Positions 25,524-33,399 of a stretch of DNA of 64,000 bases are shown piece by piece. This stretch comes from Actinocorallia populi (GTDB lineage: Bacteria > Actinomycetota > Actinomycetes > Streptosporangiales > Streptosporangiaceae). Each line of letters starts with the position of its first letter. Position 1 is the first letter of the stretch. Position numbers and translations under genes: made by a program. The stretch lies in assembly GCF_002995495.1 (NCBI RefSeq), contig NZ_PVZV01000010.1:62001-126000 (forward strand), given 5' to 3'. The notes below the pieces were generated by a model, which saw only the letters and a program-made list of their open reading frames with translations, had not been told where the DNA came from and did no database searches.

Positions 25524-25804
25524 CGCGGCCCTCCCGCGGCGGCGGCCGCTTCCATGATCCGCTCGAGGAAGGCCCTGCGGTCGGCGGCCAGCCGCGCGCT
25601 CAGCTCGGGTCCCGGCTGGAAGAGGTCGAGGTCCTGCCGGGTGACCGAGCCGCGCTCGGCCAGCAGTTCCTCCAGGACGGTGAAGCGGTCGCGCAGCACC
25701 CAGAGTTCGGAGGCGACCTCCATGAGCGCGTTGAACACCCCGTCCAGATGCTCGGAACGGTCCAGGTAGACGGGGTCGTCGGCGGCGAATCCCGGCATGG
25801 TCAT
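25520..25804 (-). CDS. Small helical protein of unknown function (copy 1)
   Basis: A 94-residue, charged, probably all-helical protein that I cannot assign. Its core (about residues 33-51) reads ELWxLxDRxxVLExLLAER, and the same core occurs at about residues 25-43 of the protein at 30550-30837, so the two are paralogues. No signal peptide or membrane segment is visible. It is wedged between an ABC ATPase and the DppB permease with ATGA overlaps on both sides. The ATG at 25804 is chosen because of the overlap with the ATPase stop. A subunit or partner of the neighbouring methyltransferases or transporter is possible. Heptad-like leucines suggest a coiled-coil dimer. Confidence 0.75.
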   Translation of the reverse strand: MTMPGFAADDPVYLDRSEHLDGVFNALMEVASELWVLRDRFTVLEELLAERGSVTRQDLDLFQPGPELSARLAADRRAFLERIMEAAAAAGGPR

Positions 25805-26844
25805 CCGCCTTTCTTGAGGGTCGGCAGTCCGGTGACGGGCAGGGCGAGCGGGGGCGGCGCGGGCACGGCCCGGTGGCCGGGCTCGCCGCCGAGCCGCAGC
25901 TCGCCGGGGAAGTGGCAGGCCACCCGGCGCCCGTCGGAGACGGGGACCAGCGGCGGGGCCTGCTCGACGCATCTGGCGGTGGCCAGCGGGCAGCGCGAGC
26001 TGAACCCGCAGCCCGCGGGCCGGTCGACCGGGGAGGGGATGTCGCCGGTCGGCAGGATGCGGTGCTCTGTGTCCCGCTGCATCGAGGCCAGCACCGCGGT
26101 GTAGGGGTGGGCGGGGTCGGCGAACAGCTCGGCGGCGGGGCCGATCTCCACCAGCCGGCCGAGGTACATGACCGCGATCCGGTGGCTGAGGTGGCGCACC
26201 AGCGCCAGGTCGTGGGTGATGAACAGGTAGGCCAGGCCGCGCCGCCGCTGCAGGTCCTGCAGCAGGTTCACCACCTGGGCCTGGACCGAGACGTCCAGGG
26301 ACGCGGTCGGCTCGTCCGCCACGATCAGCGACGGGTCGAGCATGAGGGCGCGGGCGATGCCGACGCGCTGGCGCTGGCCGCCGGAGAGCTCCTGGGGGTA
26401 CCGGCCGGCGAACGCCGGGTCGAGGCCCACCTGCTCCATCATCTCCAGCACCCTGCGGCGGCGCTCGGCCGCGTCGCCCGCCTTGTGCACCCGCAGCGGT
26501 TCGGCGAGCACGTCGCCCACCCGCTGGTAGGGGTTGAGCGAGGTGGACGGGTTCTGGAAGACCATCGCCATGCGGCGGCGGACCGCGGTGCGCAGCGCCG
26601 AGCCGCGCAGCGCGGTGATGTCGCGGCCCTCGAAGTCGATGCGCCCCGCCGTGGGCTTCTCCAGGCGGATCAGCATCCGGGCCACGGTGGTCTTGCCGCT
26701 GCCCGACTCCCCCACCAGGCCCAGGGTCTCGCCGCGGCGCACCTCGAAGGAGACGCCGTCGACGGCGCGCAGCGTGCGGCCGCCGCCGAGGCGGAACTCC
26801 TTGACCAGGCCGTCGGCGCGGGCGACGTGCTGCTCACTCATCAC
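25801..26844 (-). CDS. ABC transporter ATP-binding protein, DppF/OppF type
   Basis: A 347-residue ATPase. Walker A is GESGSGKTT, the signature is LSGGQRQRVGIARAL and Walker B is LIVADEPTASLD. After the nucleotide-binding domain comes the oligopeptide-type C-terminal extension with cysteines in GCGFSSRCPLATARC. Start choice: GTG at 26844 or ATG at 26841; both overlap the end of the preceding ATPase gene. It powers import together with the other ATPase of the operon. Confidence 0.93.
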   Translation of the reverse strand: MMSEQHVARADGLVKEFRLGGGRTLRAVDGVSFEVRRGETLGLVGESGSGKTTVARMLIRLEKPTAGRIDFEGRDITALRGSALRTAVRRRMAMVFQNPSTSLNPYQRVGDVLAEPLRVHKAGDAAERRRRVLEMMEQVGLDPAFAGRYPQELSGGQRQRVGIARALMLDPSLIVADEPTASLDVSVQAQVVNLLQDLQRRRGLAYLFITHDLALVRHLSHRIAVMYLGRLVEIGPAAELFADPAHPYTAVLASMQRDTEHRILPTGDIPSPVDRPAGCGFSSRCPLATARCVEQAPPLVPVSDGRRVACHFPGELRLGGEPGHRAVPAPPPLALPVTGLPTLKKGG

Positions 26845-27883
26845 GGGCTCCTGCGGTGATCGGGCCGTACCCCTCGGTCAGCAGGCACGCGGCGGACCGT
26901 CCCGGCGCGACCGGGCGCGGCTCGGGACGGGTGGACAGGCACACCTCGTGCACGCTCGGGCAGCGGGCCGCGAACGCGCAGCCGGCCGGGCTCTCGGCGG
27001 GACCGGGCGGGCGCCCCTCGATGGTGTGCAGCCGCTCGCCCGGCTCGTGGGAGCCGGGGGCCGAGCGCAGCAGCGACCAGGTGTAGGGATGGCGCGGGCG
27101 GGACAGGACCTCGGCGGTCGGCCCGGCCTCCACGACCTCGCCCGCGTACATCACCACCAGCCGGTCGGCCAGGTCGGAGATCACGTCCAGGTCGTGGGTG
27201 GCGATCACGATCGACAGGCCGAGCTCGCGGTTGAGCTCCCTGAGCAGCTCCAGGATCTGCGCCTGGGTCGTCACGTCCAGCGCCGTGGTCGGCTCGTCGC
27301 AGAACAGCACGGACGGCCCGGCCACCAGCGCCATCGCGATGACGATGCGCTGGGACTGGCCGCCGGAGACCTCGTGCGGGTAGGAGTCCATCCGGGAGGC
27401 CGGTTCGGGGATGCCGACCCGGGCCAGCATCCGCTCGGCCAGCTCGCGGGCGGCTTCGCGCGACAACGACGGGTCGGCGGTGCGCGCCGACTCGACCAGC
27501 TGCGCGCCGATGCGCTTCATCGGGTGCAGCGACCGCCACGGGTCCTGGAACACCAGCCGTGCCCGCTTGGCCCGCAGCCCGCGCAGCTCGCGCCTGGGCA
27601 TGGCCAGCACGTCCTGGCCGTCCAGGATGATCGTCCCGTCCACCCGCGCGCCGGGGGGCAGCAGCCGCAGCGCCGCCATGATCGATGTCGACTTGCCCGA
27701 CCCCGACTCCCCCGCGAGCGCCACGATCTCGCCCTTGGCGACGTGGAAGGTGGCGTCGCGGATGATCCGCAGCAGCCCCTTGCCGGTCGGCAGCGTCACC
27801 CGGACGTCCTTCATCACCAGGGCGTCCTGGCGGAAGCCCTCCGGGGACGGCGCCGCCGCGGTCTCCAGCAGTCCCTCGCTCAC
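26834..27883 (-). CDS. ABC transporter ATP-binding protein, DppD/OppD type
   Basis: A 349-residue ATPase with Walker A GESGSGKST, signature VSGGQSQRIVIAMAL and Walker B VLFCDEPTTALD, then the oligopeptide-type tail GCAFAARCPSVHEVC. The GTG at 27883 is chosen over longer frames because it overlaps the methyltransferase stop as GTGA and leaves a normal-length domain. It forms a heterodimer with the DppF-type subunit. Confidence 0.92.
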   Translation of the reverse strand: MSEGLLETAAAPSPEGFRQDALVMKDVRVTLPTGKGLLRIIRDATFHVAKGEIVALAGESGSGKSTSIMAALRLLPPGARVDGTIILDGQDVLAMPRRELRGLRAKRARLVFQDPWRSLHPMKRIGAQLVESARTADPSLSREAARELAERMLARVGIPEPASRMDSYPHEVSGGQSQRIVIAMALVAGPSVLFCDEPTTALDVTTQAQILELLRELNRELGLSIVIATHDLDVISDLADRLVVMYAGEVVEAGPTAEVLSRPRHPYTWSLLRSAPGSHEPGERLHTIEGRPPGPAESPAGCAFAARCPSVHEVCLSTRPEPRPVAPGRSAACLLTEGYGPITAGARDE

Positions 27884-28983
27884 GTCGACTCCTCCTTCTC
27901 CACCGGGCGGCGGGCGAAGGTCACCCACGGGTAGCCCCCGGGGCCGAGTGCCTGCTGCCGCACCTCGGTGAACCCCGCCTCCTTCGCCGTCTCCACCAGC
28001 TCGGCCGTGGCGGTGCTCCGCCACCACGGCTCGTTGCCGTTCTCCGCGTCCCAGTCGTCCAGCCAGGCCTGGTAGGGGGCCCGTTCGCGGTAGGGCGCGA
28101 CGTCGGAGAACACCAGGTCCCCGCCCGGCCTCAGCAGCCGGAACGCCTCGGCGAAGATCCCGCGTATCGCGTGCGGGGGGACCTCGTGCAGCAGGATGAA
28201 CGAGGTCACCAGGTCCTGGCTCCCGGTCGGCAGACCGGTGTCCTCGGCCGGGGCCCGCACCAGGTCCCAGGCCAGACCGCGGTCGGCGGCACGGCGCTGG
28301 GCGTAGCGCAGGGCGGTGAGGGACAGGTCCACCCCGGTGACGCGGGCGCCGGGAAACCGCTCGGCCAGTTTGAGCGTGTACTGGCCGGTGCCGCAGCCGA
28401 GGTCGCAGACGGCGGTGTAGTCCGTCCGCGGCGCCGCGGCCGCGACCTCCGCCCGCTGGCGGAAGATGTCGCCGTACGCCGGCACCAGCAGGTACCGGTA
28501 GACCAGCTCATGGTGCACGAACCCCATGTGCTCGTGGCCGTCCCAGCCGCCGGTGGTGCCGTGGAACTCATACCTCCAGTACCGCGGCACCACCTCTTCT
28601 CCCCGGTCGAGGATCGCCGCGGGATCCGGCGCCTCCGCGAACTCCGCCAGCTCAGCGCGCTGGGCCTGGAAGGCCGCGGCGGCGCGCGGGGTCAGGGAGC
28701 GGCGGCCCCAGCGCAGCGCGGCGCCGATCACGGCCTGGTCGGCGGAGCCCGCCAGGGCGCGCTCCGCCGCCGCGCGCAGGTCGTCGATCCGCGGCTCCGG
28801 CGCGTCCGCCCACGCGGCGGCCTCGGGGGAGGCCTCGATCCGGGCCTTGACCCGGGCCCGCAGCGGGTCCAGCGCGGCCCGCTGCGCGGCCAGGAACTCC
28901 AGTTCGGCACGGCCGCGCTGGTGCAGCCGGACGTCGGGGTTCATGCCGTCGGGGACCCGCGCGGCGATCTCGTCCCGGGTCAA
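27880..28983 (-). CDS. Class I SAM methyltransferase (copy 1)
   Basis: A 367-residue methyltransferase. An all-helical N-terminal region of about 130 residues leads to the unusual block TTGGWDGH (143-150) and then YRYLLVPAYG. The Rossmann methyltransferase domain starts at VCDLGCGTG (motif I, 192-200) and continues through DLVTSFILLHEVPP and LLRPGGDLVFSD. The start is a TTG at 28983, supported by a perfect AAGGAGGT seven bases upstream, inside the end of the substrate-binding-protein gene. The methyltransferase at 30834-31892 shares the GGWDGH block, so the two form a small family. The methyl acceptor is unknown; placement within an importer operon suggests an imported small molecule. Confidence 0.85.
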   Translation of the reverse strand: MTRDEIAARVPDGMNPDVRLHQRGRAELEFLAAQRAALDPLRARVKARIEASPEAAAWADAPEPRIDDLRAAAERALAGSADQAVIGAALRWGRRSLTPRAAAAFQAQRAELAEFAEAPDPAAILDRGEEVVPRYWRYEFHGTTGGWDGHEHMGFVHHELVYRYLLVPAYGDIFRQRAEVAAAAPRTDYTAVCDLGCGTGQYTLKLAERFPGARVTGVDLSLTALRYAQRRAADRGLAWDLVRAPAEDTGLPTGSQDLVTSFILLHEVPPHAIRGIFAEAFRLLRPGGDLVFSDVAPYRERAPYQAWLDDWDAENGNEPWWRSTATAELVETAKEAGFTEVRQQALGPGGYPWVTFARRPVEKEEST

Positions 28984-28986
28984 GGG

Positions 28987-30540
28987 TCAGACCTCCTTGG
29001 CCACGGAGTCGAGCAGGAGCATCAGGCCGTTGCTGTTGTCGAACCCGGTCACGCCGTCCCGGTAGCCGCCGACGGTGGGGCCGCCGTAGGTGTAGAGGAC
29101 GTAGGCCTGGTCGTTGAGGTACCGGGCGCACTCGATGAGCTTCTTCTCGCGCTTCGCGGGGTCCATCTCGGTGCGCTCGGCCTTCAGCAGCGCGTCCCAC
29201 TTCGCGTCCTCGACGAACGGCTTCTTGGACGAGGAGACGTGCCCGTACATGCGGTCCGCGTCGAAGATGCCGGTGTAGGAGCCGCCCCGGTAGAAGACGT
29301 GGGCGTCGGAGCCGTTGCGGAACGACTGCACCCAGACCGGGACCTCCACCGAGGTGATCTTCGGCTTGAAGCCGGCCTCCTGGAGCTGCGCCCCGACCGC
29401 CTCGAACAGCTTCTTGTAGAGGTTCATGCCGAAGATCTCGATCTCGGCGCCCTCGGCCCCCGCCTCCTTGAGGAGGCTCTTGGCGCCCTCGAGGTCGTAG
29501 GCCGGGCGGGTGATCGACGGGGTGTACCCGAAGACGCCCTCCACCGCGACCTGGCCGTCCTCCAGCAGGCCGGCGCCGTAGGTCAGCGCCTGCATCAGGG
29601 CCGGGGCGTCGATCGCCTTGACCGCGGCCCGGCGCACCCGCACGTCGTCGAAGGGGGCCTTGGTGGTGTTCAGCTGGAACATGTTCTGGTTGCCGCTGAA
29701 GTCGGCGGCGACCGTGAGGCCGCCCACGCCCTCCAGCGTCTTCAGGCTCTCGGCGCTGAGGTTCTGCGCGGCGTCGATCTCCCCCGCCTCCAGCGCCGAG
29801 GCGAGCGCGCCGGGGTCGGTGAAGTACCGCAGGAAGATCTCGGACGTCTTCGGCTTGCCACCGTAGAAGCCGTCGAACGCGGCGAACTCGATGCCCCGGT
29901 CCACCCCGAAGCTGTTGATCTTGAACTGGCCGGAGCCGATGGGGGCGGCGTTGAAGCCGTCCTCGCCGACCTTCTTCCAGTGCGCCTCGGGCACCACGAA
30001 GACCTGGCCGAGCCGGGCCAGCAGCAGCGGGTCGGGCGCGTTGGTCTCGATCCGCAGCGTGGTGGCGTCGACCTTGCGCACGTCCTTCACGCTGGTGAGG
30101 AACATGGTGCCGGCGTACTGCTTGGCCGTGACCTCGGTGAGGCTGAAGACGACGTCGTCGATGGTGACCGGCGAGCCGTCGTGGAACGTGACGCCCTGGC
30201 GCAGCTTGAACGTCCAGACGGTGTCGCTGGTGCGCGTCCACTCCTCGGCCAGGCGCGGCGCGGCCTCGGAGGCGCCGCGCAGCCGGCGCACCAGCGTGTC
30301 GAAGGCGTTGAACTGGAAGGTGGTGTACTGCTCGTTCATCGGGTTCAGCGTGTCGTCCACGATGACCGTGCCGATGGTCAGCAGGGAGGCCTTGGAGCCG
30401 CCCTCGCTGGAGGCGCCCGGACCGCCGCACGCGCTCAGCGCGCCGCCGGCCGCGATCAGGCCGCCCAGCGCCAGGCCGCCGCGCAGGAAGTTCCGGCGGT
30501 CGATCGCCCGGCCCTGGCCGGAGAGGAAACTCTTGCTCAC
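28987..30540 (-). CDS. ABC transporter substrate-binding lipoprotein, family 5
   Basis: A 517-residue peptide/opine/nickel-type solute-binding protein. The N-terminus carries a twin-arginine-like motif (DRRNFLRGG, Arg15-Arg16) and a lipobox LSAC with Cys38, so it is probably exported folded by Tat and lipid-anchored outside. Family-5 features include LAEEWTRTSDTVWTFKLRQG and VTFHDGSPVTIDDVVFS. The GTG start has AAGGAA upstream. It determines what the importer captures; family 5 covers peptides, sugars, opines and aromatic conjugates, so the ligand cannot be stated. Confidence 0.92.
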   Translation of the reverse strand: MSKSFLSGQGRAIDRRNFLRGGLALGGLIAAGGALSACGGPGASSEGGSKASLLTIGTVIVDDTLNPMNEQYTTFQFNAFDTLVRRLRGASEAAPRLAEEWTRTSDTVWTFKLRQGVTFHDGSPVTIDDVVFSLTEVTAKQYAGTMFLTSVKDVRKVDATTLRIETNAPDPLLLARLGQVFVVPEAHWKKVGEDGFNAAPIGSGQFKINSFGVDRGIEFAAFDGFYGGKPKTSEIFLRYFTDPGALASALEAGEIDAAQNLSAESLKTLEGVGGLTVAADFSGNQNMFQLNTTKAPFDDVRVRRAAVKAIDAPALMQALTYGAGLLEDGQVAVEGVFGYTPSITRPAYDLEGAKSLLKEAGAEGAEIEIFGMNLYKKLFEAVGAQLQEAGFKPKITSVEVPVWVQSFRNGSDAHVFYRGGSYTGIFDADRMYGHVSSSKKPFVEDAKWDALLKAERTEMDPAKREKKLIECARYLNDQAYVLYTYGGPTVGGYRDGVTGFDNSNGLMLLLDSVAKEV

Positions 30541-30549
30541 GTTCGTTCC

Positions 30550-30837
30550 TTATGCGTCGAGGGCCGCGACTGCGGCCTTCACCCGGGTGTCGGAGTCGAG
30601 GACCGCCCCGAACACGCGGCCCACGAGGGCCTCGCGCTCCCGGCGCAGTCGGGCCAGCAGTTCTTCGGACGGCCGCAGTTCGTCCACGGCGGCGGGGTCG
30701 AGGCAGCCCCGTTCGGCCAGCAGGTGCTCCAGCACCAGCGTGCGGTCCTTGAGGATCCACAGCTCGGAGGTCAGCTCGGCGACCATGCGGGCCAGGTCGT
30801 CCAGCCGGGCCGAACCGAGGTAGGTCTGGTCGCTCAC
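30550..30837 (-). CDS. Small helical protein of unknown function (copy 2)
   Basis: A 95-residue charged, helical protein paralogous to that at 25520-25804. The core ELWILKDRTLVLEHLLAER spans about residues 25-43, and a second match is PSEELLARLRRER against PGPELSARLAADR. The GTG start overlaps the stop of the methyltransferase gene (GTGA) and has AAGGAGG seven bases upstream. It is translated directly after methyltransferase copy 2, which makes a complex with that enzyme the simplest guess. I do not recognise a described family. Confidence 0.75.
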   Translation of the reverse strand: MSDQTYLGSARLDDLARMVAELTSELWILKDRTLVLEHLLAERGCLDPAAVDELRPSEELLARLRREREALVGRVFGAVLDSDTRVKAAVAALDA

Positions 30838-31892
30838 AGGTTCCCCTCCTTGCGTCCGCGGACGATCCACGGGTAGTCGCCCCTGTTCAGGCCGTAGGCC
30901 TTGACGTCGGTGAAGCCCGCCTCCTCCATCAGGGACGGCAGGTCGAGCTGCAGGTAGGAGCGCATGAACGGCTCGCCCCGGTGCTCGGTCTCCCAGTCCA
31001 GGACCACCGACCGGAAGGCGCCGTTGCGCTCGAAGGGCGCGATGTCGCCCATCACCAGGTCGCCCCCGGGCTCCAGCACCCGGAACATCTCCCGGAGGAT
31101 CTCCTTCGTCGCCGTCGGCGGAGTCTCGTGGAAGAGAGTGAAGATCGACACCAGGCCGACCGAGGCGTCCGGCAGGCCGGTCCGCTCGGCCGGCGCCTGC
31201 AGGAGCGTCCAGTCGTACCCTTCGTGCACCGCGCGGGCGCGGGCGTAGCGCAGCTGGGTCTCCGACAGTTCGATCCCGATGGTCTCGCTGCCGGGGAACA
31301 CCGCGGACAGCGCGGTCAGCATGCGCCCGTTGCCGCAGCCGACCTCCAGGACGGTGCGGTAGTCACGGCGCGGCGCCTCCATCGCCACCTGGGTGCGCTG
31401 GTCCATGAGGTTCTCGCCGGTGCGGACCGCGCCGACGCCGCCGGGCATGAGCACGTAGCGGTAGCCCAGGTCGTGGATGACCACGCCCATCAGGTCGTGG
31501 CCGTCCCAGCCGCCGGTCGTCAGGTGGAACCCGGCGTGGAAGTAGGCGGGCACGTCGGCGGCGGGATTCAAGGTCAGCGAGCCGGGGGCGTCCTCGGGGA
31601 CGTCCAGCCACTCCTCGATCGCCGCGCGGGACTCCTCGGCCGCCGGGATGGCGCGGACGTAGATCTCCTCGGCCACGTAGCGGGTGAAGAGGCGGTCGAA
31701 GAGCCAGGGGCCGTGGTCGCCCAGCCTCTCGTTCACCGAGCGGCGCCGGTCGGCCAGTTCCGCGGGGGGCTCGGTCTCCAGCTGCGCGTACCGCTCGGCG
31801 GCGGCGGCCTGGAGCACTCCCCCGGCGTAGCCCTGGAGCGCGCCGAGGAAATCGAGTCCCGCACGGGACCTCTGCTTCACGGGGACGTCCAA
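30834..31892 (-). CDS. Class I SAM methyltransferase (copy 2)
   Basis: A 352-residue methyltransferase with the same layout as the protein at 27880-28983: a helical N-terminus, the block LTTGGWDGHDLMG (about 124-136), YRYVLMPGG, then motif I VLEVGCGNGR (181-190), LVSIFTLFHETPP and VLEPGGDLVMGD. The start is taken as TTG at 31892 because AAGGAGGT stands about five bases upstream; the next in-frame candidate, GTG at 31880, is too far from it. It follows the flavin monooxygenase by 35 bases, and a regulator-type palindrome (31903-31919) overlaps its ribosome-binding site. Hydroxylation followed by O-methylation would be a natural sequence, but this is inference. Confidence 0.85.
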   Translation of the reverse strand: MDVPVKQRSRAGLDFLGALQGYAGGVLQAAAAERYAQLETEPPAELADRRRSVNERLGDHGPWLFDRLFTRYVAEEIYVRAIPAAEESRAAIEEWLDVPEDAPGSLTLNPAADVPAYFHAGFHLTTGGWDGHDLMGVVIHDLGYRYVLMPGGVGAVRTGENLMDQRTQVAMEAPRRDYRTVLEVGCGNGRMLTALSAVFPGSETIGIELSETQLRYARARAVHEGYDWTLLQAPAERTGLPDASVGLVSIFTLFHETPPTATKEILREMFRVLEPGGDLVMGDIAPFERNGAFRSVVLDWETEHRGEPFMRSYLQLDLPSLMEEAGFTDVKAYGLNRGDYPWIVRGRKEGNL

Positions 31893-31902
31893 GGGAACCT
31901 CC

Positions 31903-31919
31903 TTCTCACAATGTGGAAA
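31903..31919. promoter_or_regulatory. Third copy of the IclR-type palindrome
   Basis: TTCTCACAATGTGGAAA matches the sites at 33200-33216 and 34293-34309 and is the most symmetric of the three. It lies between the monooxygenase and methyltransferase genes and overlaps the methyltransferase ribosome-binding site. No convincing -35 is seen, so it may control an internal start or act as a roadblock. Confidence 0.55.
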
Positions 31920-31927
31920 TAAAGGAA

Positions 31928-33178
31928 TCAAGCAGGAATGTGGGTGTCCCGGGAGACACGGGAGGCGAGCATCGAGGAGCGCAGCAGGTGCGCCCGCGCC
32001 AGTTCCGGGTCCGCCGCCGTACGGCGCATGTGCTCGTTCCGGCGCCGCCGCTCGGCGGGGTCCTCCTCGCGGAGCATGTCCCGGTTCTCGTGGGTGACGA
32101 CCCGCACGTAGTCGTGCGCGACGGACCTGCGCGCCTCTTCGTAGGCGTCGAGCGGCGCGGTGTCCCCGGCCTCCGCGACCAGGATCGCCTCGGCCGCCAT
32201 GGCGGCGTCGTGGATCCCGCTGTTCATGCCCATGCCGCCGAGCGGGTTGTTGAGGTGGGCGGCGTCGCCCGCCAGCAGCACCCTGCCCACGCGGAACCGC
32301 TCGGCGACCCGCTGGTGCACCCGGTAGATGCGGGAGTGCACCACGTCGTAGCCCTCGGGGCAGGGGGCGATGGCCTGGAGGCGCTGTTGGATCGTTCCGA
32401 CATCGAGCGCGTCGGCGGCGTCCTGCTCGCCCGGCGGGATCGGGAAGAGCGCCCGCCAGTGCAGCGGGGTGCGCAGCAGCACCAGCCACTCGCGCGGGTC
32501 GGAGATGTAGTTGACCGAGGCGAGACCGGGGATGAGCTCGGCGAAGTCGACGTTGGTGGAGACCACGAGGAACTGCTCGGGGTAGGTGATGCCGGGGAAG
32601 CCGATGTCCAGCGCGTGCCGGATCGGGCTGTGCGCGCCGTCGGCGGCGATCACCCAGCGGGCCCGGTACCCGACCGCCGGGGCGTCGGGGTCGGCCGACC
32701 CGGCGACCCGGACGACGGCCTCCTCGCCGTCGGTCTCGGCCGAGCGGACGTGGGCGTTCTCGAACAGCAGGACGTTCGGCATTTCGGCGAGCCGGTCGCG
32801 GATGATGCGGACCAGGTTCTGCTGCTCGCTCTGCAACCGGTACGGGAAGGGGGTGTCGCCGGCGATCTCGGCCAGGTCGAAGTGGGCGATCAGCCCCTCG
32901 GCGCGGTCCCGGTACTGGTAGGTGTCCGACACCAGGCCGACCTCGTGCAGCGGGGCGGAGACGCCCAGACCGTCCAGGATCTCCAGGGTCGGCGGGTGGA
33001 ACGTCGAGGCCCGCGACTCGCCCAGGACGCCGTCCCCGGCCAGGCCCGCCTCGAAGACGGCGACCCGGAGCCCGCCGAGGGCGAGCTTGAGCGCCGCGGT
33101 GGCGCCCACGGGACCGAGACCCACGACGACGACGTCGCAGTCCTCCGGCGGCCGGGAAACGTGGAAACCGAGAAGCAC
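31928..33178 (-). CDS. FAD-dependent monooxygenase (aromatic hydroxylase type)
   Basis: A 416-residue class A flavoprotein monooxygenase (PHBH/UbiH fold). It has the N-terminal VVVGLGPVGATAALKLA, the DG motif IAADGAHSPIRHALD and the GD motif LLAGDAAHLNNPLGGMGMNSGIHD. It is about the length of 6-hydroxynicotinate 3-monooxygenase and 4-hydroxybenzoate hydroxylase and lacks the extra thioredoxin-like domain of phenol hydroxylases. The GTG start has GGAGG upstream. It is the first gene of the ten-gene operon and probably starts attack on an imported aromatic or N-heteroaromatic ring. Confidence 0.9.
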   Translation of the reverse strand: MLLGFHVSRPPEDCDVVVVGLGPVGATAALKLALGGLRVAVFEAGLAGDGVLGESRASTFHPPTLEILDGLGVSAPLHEVGLVSDTYQYRDRAEGLIAHFDLAEIAGDTPFPYRLQSEQQNLVRIIRDRLAEMPNVLLFENAHVRSAETDGEEAVVRVAGSADPDAPAVGYRARWVIAADGAHSPIRHALDIGFPGITYPEQFLVVSTNVDFAELIPGLASVNYISDPREWLVLLRTPLHWRALFPIPPGEQDAADALDVGTIQQRLQAIAPCPEGYDVVHSRIYRVHQRVAERFRVGRVLLAGDAAHLNNPLGGMGMNSGIHDAAMAAEAILVAEAGDTAPLDAYEEARRSVAHDYVRVVTHENRDMLREEDPAERRRRNEHMRRTAADPELARAHLLRSSMLASRVSRDTHIPA

Positions 33179-33199
33179 GGAACCTCCATCTACTGACAG

Positions 33200-33243
33200 C
33201 TCTCACACTGCGGTAACCATGCACTCGAGATGCGGGAACGCTA
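33200..33243 (-). promoter_or_regulatory. Monooxygenase operon promoter with tandem operators
   Basis: On the minus strand TAGCGT (33243-33238) is the -10; its -35, TTGACT, is at 33266-33261 with 17 bases between. The palindrome CTCTCACACTGCGGTAA (33200-33216) lies 22 bases from a degenerate copy, CACTCGAGATGCGGGAA (33222-33238), which abuts the -10. Two sites two helical turns apart, covering the transcription start, fit repression by an IclR tetramer. Confidence 0.7.
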
Positions 33244-33328
33244 GCTAGCAGAAGACGGCAAGTCAATGCTTTCCGGACAAGGATTAACCTGCCGATAACA
33301 CAAGGAGGTCGGCGGAGAGCAGCCGAAA

Positions 33329-33352
33329 CACCGGCGCAACACGGCGCCGGTG
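33329..33352 (-). terminator. Hairpin after the central iclR gene
   Basis: CACCGGCGC and GCGCCGGTG pair perfectly (nine bases) around a six-base loop, 48 bases beyond the iclR stop, followed on the minus strand by GTTTCGG. It separates iclR from the monooxygenase promoter. Confidence 0.6.
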
Positions 33353-33399
33353 CGGGGAAACGGAGGTTCCGCCGCGCGGAAACGCGCGGGGGAAGCGGC

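Noticed and set aside
28171-30876. 901-codon plus-strand frame opposite the methyltransferase and binding-protein genes
   Set aside because: Shadow of the minus-strand operon; the composition is repetitive and no family motif is visible.
30834-33266. 810-codon frame as a methyltransferase with a large N-terminal extension
   Set aside because: The extension is the antisense-like shadow of the flavin monooxygenase gene; the ribosome-binding site places the start at 31892.
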